From: Callaeas wilsoni
Lineage: Eukaryota; Chordata; Aves; Passeriformes; Callaeidae
Length of the DNA: 64,000 bases
NCBI GenBank assembly: GCA_013398955.1
Contig: VWPU01003227.1
Coordinates: forward strand, 1 to 64,000
Direction: 5' to 3'
The notes below the pieces were generated by a model. That model was not told the DNA's origin. It saw nothing but the letters and a program-made list of their open reading frames with translations, and searched no databases. Both the position numbers and the translations under genes were made by a program. This document shows, piece by piece, positions 24,062 through 36,800 of this stretch. Position 1 is the first letter of the stretch. Each line of letters begins with the position of its first letter.

Positions 24062-25417
24062 TCACGTTAGAACAAACTTAACCAGTACCAGAGGGAGAAG
24101 CATTGGCGACCATGATTTCCAATTTTAAGTGTCACATCACTGAGGAAAGAGCACTGTGTGTTGTCAGTTCCCCCACAAAAGCAAAGGTGCAGAAGGACTT
24201 TGAGAGGAAAGCCCTCAGGTCTGAGCTTTTCACCTGGGAAGCCCAGCTGTCCCACATGGGGATTTGCTTTCAGTCCACATCTACCGCAATCTGTAAAACT
24301 GCAGCAGAAACCGCAAACTGGAATGAACAGTAGCGGGTTTTATGCGATATGTGGGAAACAGTGTCTTGTACTGGAAAGTTGAATTAACTTCTGAATGTAC
24401 TTCTCTTTTGTTTATATGAAGTTTTTAAGTGGCTTTTTGTGAGCCCCATCACCATACTGCTGCTGCCAGGGTTACTAACAGACAGATCTATTGACACCAT
24501 CTGTCTGAGGAATCCACGGCTGCTCTTTCCAACTCTGGTTTAGTTTTCAATAGAAAAGCATTCTTTATAGGAGGAACTATTTCTGTTCCTCTTTTCTCTT
24601 CTGTTCCTCTTCCCCTCCCAAGGATCCTCAGTGGTGATTCACACTGGAATTTCCCTCAACTTCTCTTTCCTTTTGTACATCCAGTGAATTTCTCTGTTGA
24701 TTCTCCAATATTGTATGATATGTTGGCAAGTTATATCACAGTATAGAAGCTGTAGGGCAATCTGGACAGAAATAAAACATGAATAGCTAATTTTGTAGAT
24801 AATTCTTTTAAATGGTTTTGTTCTTTTGGAAACTATTTGATGTATGTAGATAAAGTTTTTACAACTGGACTTATGGTGCATTAACCTGATTTAATATTGT
24901 GTCTTCTGAAATACTTCTGTTCAGTGGCAGAAAGACTTATTTCTGCCAGTGGGAGTTTGAATATCCATTTCTTCAAAAATTATTCTAGTTGAGTATAAGG
25001 ATGTGGGAGAGGAGGAGAGCACACCTAAGTTGGTATGAGGTGTTCCAGTAGTAACCAACACTGGTCGGTCTTGCCATTTGTGGCTGGCAGAAACAGCTTC
25101 ATGCTCTAAGCAAATTATGTTGTTAATGGTGATGATTTAGAGGGACATGTATATACATTTTTATTAAAATGTATACTTGTGTGAAGAGGATGTGCTGAAG
25201 CATAGTGGTGCTTTTGTTTGTAGCCCACTGAGCCATTTACCAGTATCTGTGAAATGAAAGTAATACAAGACCAGTCTCCAGAGCAGTAATGATCACTTCT
25301 GTTTGCTGAAACTTGTCGCAAGTCCAAGCAAAAAATTGTGCTTTGTAAATGAGGACGTAGTCAAGACAGGAGAATAAGACAGAGTAGTTCTATTGTGAAT
25401 TTATCTAAGGGGTTTTA
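24062..25417. other. Intronic sequence, unique
   Basis: No recognised feature. Overlapping open frames at 24103-24333 and 24158-24382 just downstream of the CR1 have no recognisable domain and no convincing splice sites. Confidence 0.5.
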
Positions 25418-25480
25418 TTAAAAAAAAAACAAACAAAAAACAAACCAAACAAACAAACAAAAAAAAACAACCAAAAAAGG
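25418..25480. repeat. A/C-rich (CAAA)n-like low-complexity tract
   Basis: Begins with a run of A, followed by ACAAACAAAAAACAAACC and similar steps. Reverse-complement counterpart of the TTTG tracts. Confidence 0.8.
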
Positions 25481-27727
25481 GGGAGGTAAAGCATAAAAAA
25501 AGCAATTTAGATAGAGGTCCATCTTGTGCCATGAGCAGTGGCAGTGAGGTGATGATGCCATTGTGAGTGCTAGAGGTTATGGGAAGGGGAGACAACTTCT
25601 CTCAGGTAATTACCTGGGGTTTAATTGTTCATTATGAACAAGTGTCTTCTGTTTGGCTGTTGTGTGATTCTTTTATAATGTTTAACTTGGGTTAATATTA
25701 GACAATCCGAGTCTTTAATTTAGGAAGTCTGTAATACTGATGTTGTAGGTACTTTTTCGATTGAAATGAGCCACCTGACCCGTGTAATTTAATGGTAATG
25801 AGAAATCCAAGTTCATTTGCTGACAAATTCTGCAAGACTGTACTTTTTTGTTAACAAAAATACAAGGATAACAAGAATTTATTAGTACTGTGCACAACTC
25901 TATTCCACAAGTATGTTCTAACCCTGTGAATGTAAAGTACTTGAAAATAGCTGTTGTTTCTTTCCATTGAGTTTCTTCAAGGATCACAGAGAAACAACCA
26001 AACTATAAATTCTTTCCAGGGTTCCTGTACTGATCTTCCTCATGACAGTGTTACAATATCCCAAGATTCTTGTTCTCCTGTCCCAGAGAATGGATTGAGC
26101 TGCTTTTTCTGTAGGAGTTCATGGGATTTCTTCATCCTGCTAGACTTGGAAAGCAACTGTACTCAGCTAAATTTATGTATTTATGGCACTAAAATTAGCT
26201 ATTGAGAGTGATGATGGGAGCAATATGAAGACATAATAGATGTCTTTGTAGCTCCATCTTACATCTTTTCCCCTTGTTTATTTAAGCAGACATTTTATTC
26301 TAGACGTTTTTATGAAAAAAAATGAATTGGTTAGATCTTTCTTTGCTTTTGGTTCTGTGGACCTGAGAAAGACCTGCAGACCTATAACAAATATTTTGGG
26401 AGCACTTTTGAGGGGGACAAGAAAAATAGTGGTTTTTTAAAGTATAAAGCTTTGGTATAATGAATAAAAATCTTTTTTGCTGATAACTTGCAAATCTATC
26501 ATCTGAACGCAGCAACTTGTTGACCTTAAAAATAGAAATGGAGCAAATTTAAATAACATGTTAGGACTTTTTTAAAGGATCCCCTGTTGTGAATATGTCT
26601 GCTCTTTTTTAGCTGTGTGCAGAAATCTTTCATCCTGAGAACAGTACCTGGTTATAATGCCGTCTATCATATTTTGTTTGAAAGATCGATTTAAAAACAT
26701 ATTTACTTGGAGGAAATGGGCCAGCCAGCTTTACTGTTACTAGGTTATGTTTTATTTTAGTGATGCTTACCTTTTATGATTTACAGAAATTTCTTAAGTT
26801 GTATGGATTACTATTAATAGTGATGAACATGTACAGACTGTTTGCAGAATTTCTTAATGAAGTTTGGTTTTTTAATGCTCAGTGAAGGAGGGATACTGAT
26901 TACTTAAAAATTTTGAACAATTCCTATATTCAGTTTCTAGAATCTGCCTTTTTCTTCTCTCTCTCATATGAAATAATTCTTAGGAGTAGATTCCTTTTTC
27001 CAGGACTGAAACTTCAGTTCCTCTGGCTTATTGTCCCCAGTTAGGGTACTGATTTACCTAGGTTGGAAACAATGCACTATTTGCCACTACGATTTTGTCT
27101 ACCCCTGCAGGTTTTTTTCACCAGTCATTATTAATAGCATTATTAGCAGAGTTCTGTGTCAGTGGAGAGCCAGCGTGCTGTGGGGTGAGTGACAGGTATT
27201 TATAAGGAAGGGAATCTTCCTAATGGGTGTGGGGGGGAAGGAGATTGTACATTAGCAAGGGAGAGCAGGTAAATTGTTGCAAAGAGAGGGGACTACAATG
27301 AGCAATATTAATAAGCACGCAAAGCTTTAGACATTTGCATTCCCAGCAGTGTTTTGTGGAGATGGGCCTCTTAAGCATTACTTGTCTTTTTGCTTCCCAT
27401 CCCCTGCTAATTCATTCTTGTCATTGTGAGAGCTTTTAACATAAAAGTAATGATTTTTAGTAATTCACTGTGGGGTTTATGGCAGCATTAACAGGAAAAT
27501 GGTCCTTTTTTTCCTCCTGAAGTATACCAAGAAAGGCTTTTTTCAAGGTCAGGGATCGTCTCTACTATGGCTTGGTGCTACATGTTTAAATGAGTGGTCT
27601 TTTTGCTTTTAAACATTAAAGACATTTACTTAAACTGGGATGGAAGACATTTTTGGGATCTGTTGCTTTGCTTTAGAATAGTGATTAAGTTTGTGTTTTG
27701 TTATAAAGTTGGATTTATGGGTACATA
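25481..27727. other. Intronic sequence, unique
   Basis: No gene or repeat recognised apart from a perfect 17-bp palindrome at 25625-25641, noted separately. Confidence 0.5.
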
Positions 27728-29100
27728 CTAATCCTGACTGTGTCACCAACAAAGGTTTTAAACAGCACAGGTCCCAATGCTGATCCCTGAGGATCATCAC
27801 TGGTCACTACTTCCAATTTGGACGTTTGAGCATCGACTGCAACTCTCGTGACCATCCAGACAATTTCTTATCCACCAAGTGGTCCATCTGTCAAATCCAT
27901 GCCTCTTCAGCTCAGAGACAAGGATGTCATGTGGCACAGGGTCAAATGCTTTGCACAAGTCAGGAAGATGACATCTCTTGCCCTTTCCTTGCCCATCACT
28001 GCTGTAACCCCACAGTAGAAAGTCACCCAATTTGTCAGGGATTACTTGCTTTTAGTGAAGCCATGTTGGTTGCCACCAGTCACCTCCTTATTTTCCCTGT
28101 GCCTTAGCATATTTTCCAGGAGGATCTGCTCCATGATCTTGAAAGATACTTACATGAGACTGATTGGCCTGCATTTCCCTGAGTCTTCCCTATTCCTTTT
28201 TAAAAATGAGAGTTATATTTCCCCTTTTCCAGTCAGTGGGAACTTCAGTAGACTGCTATATTCTCAAATATGATGGATAGCGATTTAGCTACTTCATCCA
28301 CCAATTACTTCAGGACCCATGGATGTATCTCATCAGGTCCCATGGACTTGTGCATCTTCAGGTTTCTTTGACATTCTCAGACCTGGTTTTCTCCTACAGT
28401 GGGTGGGACTTCATTCTCCCAATCTCTGCTTTCACCTTCTGCAACTTGGACAGTGTTGCTGGAAAATGTGCTGGTGAAGACTGGGGGAAAAAAAAGTCAT
28501 TGAATTCCTCAGCCTTCTCCATGTCCTGGGTAACCAGGTGTCCCATATCCCTCCTGAGGGGACTCACATTTTCCCTAGTCTTTCTTTTATTGCTGACATA
28601 CCTAAAAAGTATCTTTTTTTACTCTTGATGTCCTGGGCCAGATTTGCTTCTGCCACTGCTTTAACTTTCCTAATGATCTCCCTGCCTGTTCAGACAGTTA
28701 CTCTGTGTTCCTCTCAGGCTGCTTTCCCTGCTTCCACTCTCACTAAGCTACCTGTTTAAGTTTGTCAAGGAGCTCCTTGTTCATCCATGGAGGCTTCCTG
28801 GCAATCTTCCCTGACTTCCTCTTTGTAGGGGTGCATTGTTCTGGAGGAGGCAATCTCTGAGTGTCTTCCAGCTCTCTTGGGCCCCTCTTCCCACCAGGAC
28901 TCTATCCCTTGGCACTCTACCAAGAAGATCCTTGAAGAGACCCTCTGCTCTCCTGAAGTCCAGGGTAGTGAGCGGACTTTTCACCCTCTTTGCTGCCCTA
29001 AGAATCTCAAACTCCACAATTTCGTGGTCACTGCAGCCCAGGCTGCCCCTGAGCTTCACATTCCCCACATGCCTACTGCTTTCCTCATGGTCTTGAGGAC
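27728..29100 (-). mobile_element. CR1 LINE internal ORF2 fragment (endonuclease end to reverse transcriptase), reverse orientation
   Basis: On the - strand the high-coordinate end encodes GNVKLRGSLGCSDHEIVEFE, the end of the CR1 apurinic-type endonuclease domain with its Ser-Asp-His motif. The linker to the reverse transcriptase follows. Toward the low-coordinate end it encodes [20 protein letters not shown], then a [20 protein letters not shown] stretch, and then, in shifted frames, the PQGSxLGPVLF motif. These are order-preserved CR1 ORF2 landmarks. The frame is broken by several stops and shifts, so it is a pseudogene of the transposon. Unusually for CR1, the 3' part (the catalytic YADD region onward and the 3' terminus) is missing, so the copy was later cut by a deletion at its 3' side. 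Forward-strand frames here are shadows. Confidence 0.93.
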
Positions 29101-32100
29101 ATTCTGTCCACTAACACCTTCTGTAACAGTCTCAGACCTACCAGATTGGGTTTTGCAAACAAGTCACAACTCTTTTCTTCTGAAATTGGTGTTTTAATTG
29201 CTTTATGTAAAATTGATCAATGCCCTTGGAGCAGAAACTCCTCTATTTGCTGGACTTCTGTAATTGTTGATACAAACAGCCCCTTCGTCACCTTTCTCAA
29301 ATCCTTCTTGGGAATAAGTATTCTTGTCTGGTTTTGAAAGAATGGACTTCAACATCCCAGTGACACCTGAAGTCTGTGGACTGCTCATTCCAGATGGAAG
29401 TGACTAACTTACCATTACTAAGTGGTAAGGCATGAAGAAATGAGAGATTTGATTTTGGCTTGGTTAGGCAGTTTCACACCAAGCAGGCTAATTCTGCATA
29501 ATTTTCTGCTTAGAATGTTAAAAAAAACATTTCATAATTAATCATTTTGTCTTTCCTCTGCACTCTATAGGCGTTATATGTACCTAATAGAAAAATCTCA
29601 ATTTTTATTTATATATAGACACTTTTTAAAAAATATTGTCAAGGCCATGCACCTGGTGTTCGCATACAGTCGTTTCCCTCAGGGATATTATCATGAGAGG
29701 ATGTGGAGTGGCTTTTCACCACATCACTCCTGAGCTGAAAGAAGAACATGGGGTTGAGTGGCACACAGTCTTTTTGAGAGCTTTGAGCTATCCTTGAAGC
29801 CCATTGATAAAATATGGGATTTGGGCTGATGTATTTTAGAACACTTTTTCTTCCCTTCTTCTAAGTTTCATACACTGGTTTCTTCTTAATTTTTTTTTTG
29901 TTAGATCATTATTTTCAAAGCTGGTGAATTAACTGAGTTGCTCTCTTGATGAAAATGTTTCTCAGTGATGATGGGTGTGCTCTGTTGGCAGATTGATGCA
30001 GTTGATGAAAATAAAGATTTCCAAGTTCTTCCCCGGTGTTTCCTGCCTGATAGTCTTGATAGTGAGTGGTTTACCACTAGTCCTTGTGAAGAATCAAATA
30101 CTGTCTGATCTGTCTTGTGTATCTTGACTACTTACAATTCACTTCTGTTTGTAAAGTCGTGTAGCTATTCCAGTGTGGTGTTTCTAATGCAGATATACCA
30201 GCTTATAAATACTTGCAGCAACCACAAAATTATAGAACAAATTAAGAGTAGAATTCCCGTGTAACACATAGAGGACTGATAATTTGCAGTACAGTCTCTT
30301 ACAAAAAGATCCATTCATTTTTAATTGACTTTTTTCTAGCACTGCTTAGCTTTTGTTTTTAATCAAAACACTAGGGGAACATTTCCTATTTATTTAAAGT
30401 AAGAATTTTAAAAAAGAGCAGATTAATTGTCATTAAAAATTCATTTAAACTGATAGATGTGCCATAATGCCTACTAATTAGTCATATAATGGATTTAAAA
30501 ATTGATATTAGAGCTTTACCTGTAGAGGAGGAACAACTGATGCCCGTTAATCAATTTAAACCCCTAACCATGTGTTTAATTCTCAGTCTTTGCAGAGGAT
30601 ACTGGTGAGCAGCTGTGAGCCTCAAGGCCTAGTGGCTCTGTCTAATTAGTCCCACTGAAGGCTTTCAGCCTTTCAGGAAGCCTTAATTTAGGGTTTTGTT
30701 TCAAATAGCTCTTTACACAAAGTGGAAAAGTCTGTATGCTGGTTGCCTTTTAGCATTTGGAAAGTATGCTGTAATTATAATCATGCTACAAAAAAAAAGT
30801 AGTTTAGCCTTGAAAACTCTATTGCAAAAAAAAAAAAAAAAAAAAAAGGATGTGGTAAACCTTGGATAGGGCTTTGCAAGGATAAAACCAAACAAATCCT
30901 CTAGTTCCTTGTACCCAGCTGCCCAGCCATGTGGAACAGTGCTGTTGCAGGGATGGGTGTAGCTGCTTGAGCAATGTGAGTTTGCAGTGATATTCATGTT
31001 ACGTGTTGGCAGTAAAGGTCCCAGACAACTTCCAGCTCTCAGGAAGCACTGACCAAATCCTGCATGGAGAACCATGGGACAAAGGAGAGACAGAAGCAAG
31101 GCATGGAGGTGGTAATTAAAAGTAGTCCACTTTGCATTCTCCTCTCCAGTTTATTACAAATTTAGTGAACAGGTAGCTTCCCTGCATAATAGAAATATTA
31201 CCATAATCCCAAGCAGAGATACTTGTACATAAGATAAAATTTGTTTCTTTTTATGAATATAAGTAGCTCTGTTTTTTAATCAGCATTTCTACATCCTTGT
31301 AAAATACAGTTTAATTTATTGGAAGGGAAACTCCAACATATAACCATACCTTAGAGTCTTGCAGACTGGAGGGTAATGGCTTTCCTCAGCTGATGGAGCA
31401 TACTTAGTTGAATTCTTTTAATCTAGCTGCCTGTTTTTTATAGGTGCCTGCTGCTGTTTTTCCACTTGCCTCTCTGTGCCAGGGATATCTTAAGTAGTGA
31501 AACAAGCCTGATGCAGAGAAGTAATCTCCTCTACCAGAACTATTGATAAAATTGAAAAAAAGAAAGATAGTATTTCTGGGCACAGAGATTCCTCTAAGGT
31601 TTATTCGTTTCTGGCAATAACCTATTTTTCTTTTCTGGTTGAACCCTCACCCCTGTCATGGTGATTGCTGCTAGAAGTAATAATAAAAATAATGATTCTT
31701 TTCCCTGGTTTTCACACAGCTATTCTCCATAATAATTTTGAAGGCTTCGTCAGCATTTGCATTTATATGTGTAAACCACACAAACCTCTGCCTGCTTGCT
31801 CGTGGTGATGTTATATTGTGCATTAAAATCTTCGAAAATCATACTGCTCCATTCTTTTAATTTTCACTTACTAGTTTTTTTATGTCTCTTGCACAGCTCT
31901 ACAGAGCTCTTGAGGTCTGTGTCTTTTCCCATGCTTGAATATTCCTCTCTGCTTTCGACTCAGCCTCGTGGTTGTGTAGCACTATTTTTCTCTTACCTCT
32001 CCCTTCTCCTTCCTTTTTCCATTTATGACCACTGAATATTGATCTGTGTTTCTCAGTACTGATCCTTTCACCGGAACCCCTTATAACAGTTATTCAAAAG

Positions 32101-33282
32101 CTAGTCATTAAGCTAGCTATTAAAAAATAATTATAAAGTAATGAAAATAATGGAAAATAGATCCCTGACTTTATTTAATTTTAATAAAATAATTAAATTT
32201 TTAACCTTTCCTCTCACTTTTAAATCTTACCATCAACAACCATAAGCTACTGCTATTTTTCAGCTTTTTTTACATTCCATTATGAGCTTCAGTAGGCATT
32301 CGACAGCATTTTTGTTTATCTGTAGAGTTCTCACACTTAGCATGCTATGTGAGGCATAAACATTGTCTTCATTAATGTTCTGGATATGTCAGAATTTACT
32401 TTTAAGTTTGAAAATTGACTGAGGTGGGCTGCATTCCTCTAGGGATTTGTTACTAATCCTTTAAAAGGCCATTTCAAATATTTTGTTTTCTTTAAAGTAT
32501 AAATTACTTCAGACAACTATCTCTAAAATTTTGGCTCAGTACTTTGTCTTGAAAAAGTCAATAACTTGCTGAAAACTGGTGTTATTTAAATATCTTCCTT
32601 GAGTGTGCCTATCATATAAAACATTTTGAAATGTTTGTTTTATGTGTTTAAATACTCTTCAGGCTGCTGAGCACCGAGGCTATTAGCCACAAGTTTTCTG
32701 AAGAATTCACTATGAATATTCAGGAAAATAATCTGATATTTCTTTTTACTATTTCTTTCATCAGAAACAACTTGATAAATATGCATTTTTTCCTGTCAAT
32801 TTGATATAGAGGCCCTGTTTTTAGTCACTGAATGAAATCTTCCCTGTGGTGTATTCAGGTGGTTGTACCATTTTCACACAACCAGAACTAAAATCCAGCT
32901 GGAATGGAAAGGCATAGGAGTGGCAGAGATGTTGGTTGATATTTTTTGATATGTTTTCACTAGGTTTTTAGCAGTCATGCTGTGGGGTAGGAATTCAGAC
33001 CTCAAAATGACAATGCTGCTTCATCCATCAGAGAAGAATCTCAGTGCACGATAGTCTTCTGGCTCATATTTTTGTGCATTTACCGAAGTCCTGGGACTTG
33101 GCTTTCTGTGTGCGATGCCATTCACCTGCAGTTAGATTGAACTGAGCATTGCACAGCTGTGCTTTGTGCAAAGGTGTAAGTAGGAACAATGGTAAAAGAA
33201 TTGGCCATGTGGAAGGTTTTTGATTTATCAGTTTGATTTTGGAACCAAAGAAACCTTTGATGAAACAAAAGCCAAACCCAGT
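29101..33282. other. Intronic sequence, mostly unique
   Basis: AT-rich, with an A22 homopolymer at 30826-30847. The block at about 30418-30700 is rich in TAATTA-type motifs. No gene recognised. Confidence 0.55.
30826..30847. repeat. A22 homopolymer
   Basis: An uninterrupted run of 22 A, the longest homopolymer noted in the window. There is no recognisable retroposed body immediately 5' of it, so a processed-pseudogene origin is not supported. Confidence 0.85.
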
Positions 33283-33815
33283 GCACTCCCCTTGTACTCG
33301 GCATCGGTGAGGTCACACTTTGAGTGCTGTGTTCAGTTTTGGGCCCCTCAAGACAAGAATGAAACTGATGTGCTGGGATGAGTCCAGAGAAGGGCAGCAG
33401 CGCTGGGGAAGGGTCTGGAGGTCTGATGAAGAGCAGCTGAGGGAGCAGGAGGTGTTTAAGCCTGGAGAAAAGGAGCTCAGAGAAGATCTCATGGTTCTGT
33501 AGAACTTCCTGAAAGGAGGGTGCAGCCAGTTGGGTTCTGCTCCCAGGCAACCAGCAACAGGACAAGAGCACACAGTCTCGAGCTGCACTCGTGTAGGTTC
33601 AGGCTGGACATCGGGAGGAATTTCTTCACTGAGAAACATTGGAATGGGCTGCCCAGGGAGGTGGTGGAGTCACTGTCCCTGGAGGTGTTTTAGGAAAGAC
33701 TGGGCGTGGCACTCGGTGCCATAGTCCGGTTGACAAGGTGGAGATGCGCCATAAGTTGGACTTGATGATCTCAGAGTTCTTTTCCAACCCAGAAGATTCT
33801 GTGATTCTGTGATTT
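33283..33815 (+). mobile_element. CR1 LINE 3' portion, forward orientation (~530 bp)
   Basis: CR1 landmarks appear in order: GGTGAGGTCACACTTTGAGT, TTCAGTTTTGGGCCCCTC, GAGTCCAGAGAAGGGCAGC, CTGGAGAAAAGGAGCTCAG, GAAAGGAGGGTGCAGCC, GAACAGG-like ACAGGACAAGAG, AGGCTGGACATCGGGAGG, GGGCTGCCCAGGGAGGTGG, GTTGGACTTGATGATCTCAG and TTTCCAACCC. It ends in two copies of GATTCTGTG, the intact avian CR1 3' terminus. It is of the subfamily with GGCACTCGGTGCCATAG near the end. Open frames on both strands here are transposon remnants or shadows. Confidence 0.95.
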
Positions 33816-36800
33816 TCTGGCCTCTTGAGGGACGAGAAATTCAAGCACAGTCAAAGGGAAAACTTTACAATGTTTATCATCAATGATGGCATTGATGGAT
33901 AGAAGTTCACTTTAGGTGAAATTTTGCTGTAGTGAGAAATCTTTATATTGGGAAAAAGTACAAATAAACAGGTATCTTCAGTCATCCTTCAGTGAATATC
34001 ATGTTGATTACTATGCAGAGTAACTCAGGAGGAGATATTTATTGCTTTTCCCTGAAAGCATGTTATCTTTCATGCTTTTCATGTTGATTTATTTAGCTTT
34101 ATATTTGAATAAAAGTATGTATTGAAAAAAGGGTAGGGATAGACAAGTTTTCAGTAAGGGGTTATTTGATTTAAATTTTTTAAACTATGATAAAATCTCT
34201 TAATTTATACTGATCTGTACATTTTATGGAACTGTACACAACCCATTGAAATTTTTTTTTTAATTTGGATTTAAACTTGCATCCTTCCTTATGCAACAAA
34301 AGCATGCCAGTGTCGTTGTGTCAGTAACAACTTGTAATTTACAATGTCTGGACTTTCTGCAATTGTCCAAACCTAATGTCATATAAAAAGTCAAATGTAT
34401 TAGATGGAGTGAAAGACAGCTGTTTTAATTCAAATTTTGAGCCCATTAAAATAATAAGAATAGGGACACTGAGTTGCTTAATAATAATTTTTTGTTTCCT
34501 TTTTAAAAATTTCTAAACTAATTAACCACTAAATATTTAAATTCAAACTTATTTCTGAGCCAGCTTACGTGTCCTGTAATACCTAACGTTTGGATTCATG
34601 AGGGCAGTTTTGATCCCCCTTGCATCTGAAACAGATTTACAATCATCTTAAAAATATTATTTCAGACAGATGTTTTGAATCATCATATTTCTCTTTAAAT
34701 CCAGTTGGAGAGCAAGAAAGAAAATGGTAATATCAGTTGTATGAGGTGTACCAAAATGGGCTCAGGTACAACCTAGGAGTGCTATTGACTGTGGTGTTAC
34801 AATGCTTGTGTTGTCTCGGAGTTGAGGAATCTTGCCTGGCACATCTGGGAAGAGAAAACCCCTGGCGCTATTGAGAATTGTTGTTTCTCTGGCTTCCCAA
34901 TAGCCCTGCAGAAATGAGGATCCCTTTTCCCTTCTCTCAGCATCTCAGACATTTGAACATGCAGTTGATCAATATCAGATTCAATCTCACACTGAATCTG
35001 GAAGTGGAAATTGGTTTAGCAGCATGGTAGGAGGTGACTTTGGAAAGTGGAAGAATGTAGGGGCAACCCATCTGAAATATTGTAAAGAGAAAGCATTGTG
35101 TTTGTTTTTGTGATTTTAAGAAAGAATAACCCCAAAACGACAAATATCTTTAGATCTATTTTTGTGAATGAGTATGATCATCCAAAGGGATATTTTGTGT
35201 TTTGTCTATATTGATTAAGCTTTGGAATAAAATAGCCTAATGTGCTGTAATCGTGCCACGAATAGATGAAATTTTTGACACTGATTACAAACAAACCTAC
35301 AGATGAGGTAAAAATTTCCTGCATCAGTATGTCTGGCATCTGATTTATCAACACATATATGAAGAAAATATATAAAATATATAACTATACTAATGTAATA
35401 ATAGTTTATATAATGAATCTTACATAATTTTGAGTCCGAGGCATTGTCAATTGATAGGGAGTTCATTTGGTTCCCTCAGTGCAGCTGAGAGTCCTCCTTT
35501 GGTTTTGGTGCACTCTCAGTGTTTTTGTCCAAGTTGTGTTTTCCTGTCCCAAATGGCAAACCGGTGGTTCAAGCCAACAAGGTACTCTTCCAGTCTGGGA
35601 TGAAGCACGATCGAGGACAAGGATCGAAGGTAGAGGAGAGCCTGACGGCCTCTCCATTGTTTCCTAATCCTCCCTCTCTCCCTGCTCAATAGAAAACCAA
35701 GCCCTGGAACTGGCAATTCTTACATGACTCACACCAGCCTCAGTCCCTGCACTTTCCCATTTACTCCGTCTTTTCTTCCCGGGCTGCTGACAGCAGATTA
35801 GAGCTGTCAGGCCTGCCTTTGTAGGGAATGCCATCTGCTAGGGAAGAAGGAGAACAGGGCAGAAGTGATTGCTCTGAGCTGTCTCAGATCTTCCCACTGT
35901 GTCCTCACTCCTGTGTTTAACCAGTGGTCATTTTCAGTATCTTTCCAGCCTTGTTGTGCACTGAATTACCCAATTATCATCGAATCCTATTGCTTTAATA
36001 TATTTCAAGTATCTGTTTCCGTAGTAGTCTTCCAGTCTCTTTTTACTTTAGTGCTACTTAACATTTGCATCCTTTCCATAATCCTTTGTCACTTCTTTTC
36101 CCTTATGCTCTTGACAGCCATTCTAGAGCCTGTGCAGCTCCCGCAGTGTCACGCTCTTTGTGTACCTGCCTGACCCCACTGCTTCACTCATCGTGCCCTT
36201 CGGTGTGGTCACTGCCAGCTTGGCGCATCCAAACCTCCAGAGACGAGCTTGCCTTCAAATACAGCTCAGCCATTCTCAGTCTTGTTGTAGTGCACTTCTC
36301 AGTGTCATCCCAGTGCAGAGAATATCTCCTAATATTACTCCAGCCCTTTCAAAGACAAAAGGAGTAATGAAATAGACTTTATTACCACTGTGCTTGTTTT
36401 TGTTTTTGAATATAGTGGAGTTGCTTGCTGGGTCATAGTTGATTTTGCATTATTAATGAAAGTATTTCTGTAATTTCATTAATGTTTCCCTTAAGGGAAA
36501 ATACTATTCCCAACTTACCGGTTTGTTGTGGGATGTTGTTGTTTTTACTGAGGGAGTTTTATTTTTAAAAGTCAGTGCTCTAGATACTGGTATCTCAGAC
36601 TATTCCAGTATCCACCAAGGTCAGATGAGATAAATATCTTACCAGAAAGCACAACTGAGAGAAAGAAAAAATAAAACTGACTAGTTTCTTACCCTGGGAA
36701 CATTAACTATTTCCTGGGGTTTTATGTAAATGTCAGCCTCTTACATGGTGCAATATAAATATTATTATTTTAAATTTATATTCTAGCTAATTTAATGAAT

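Noticed and set aside
24103..24382. Two overlapping open frames directly after the CR1 at 23438
   Set aside because: No recognisable domain and no convincing splice sites. Composition alone explains them.
30826..30847. A22 run as the tail of a processed pseudogene
   Set aside because: The sequence 5' of the run shows no recognisable gene or retroelement body and no polyadenylation signal at the expected spacing.
35462..35716. Possible LTR or SINE: locally GC-richer patch with GGTTCAAGCC resembling a Pol III B box
   Set aside because: No properly spaced A box, no terminal repeats, no tail and no target-site duplication could be seen.
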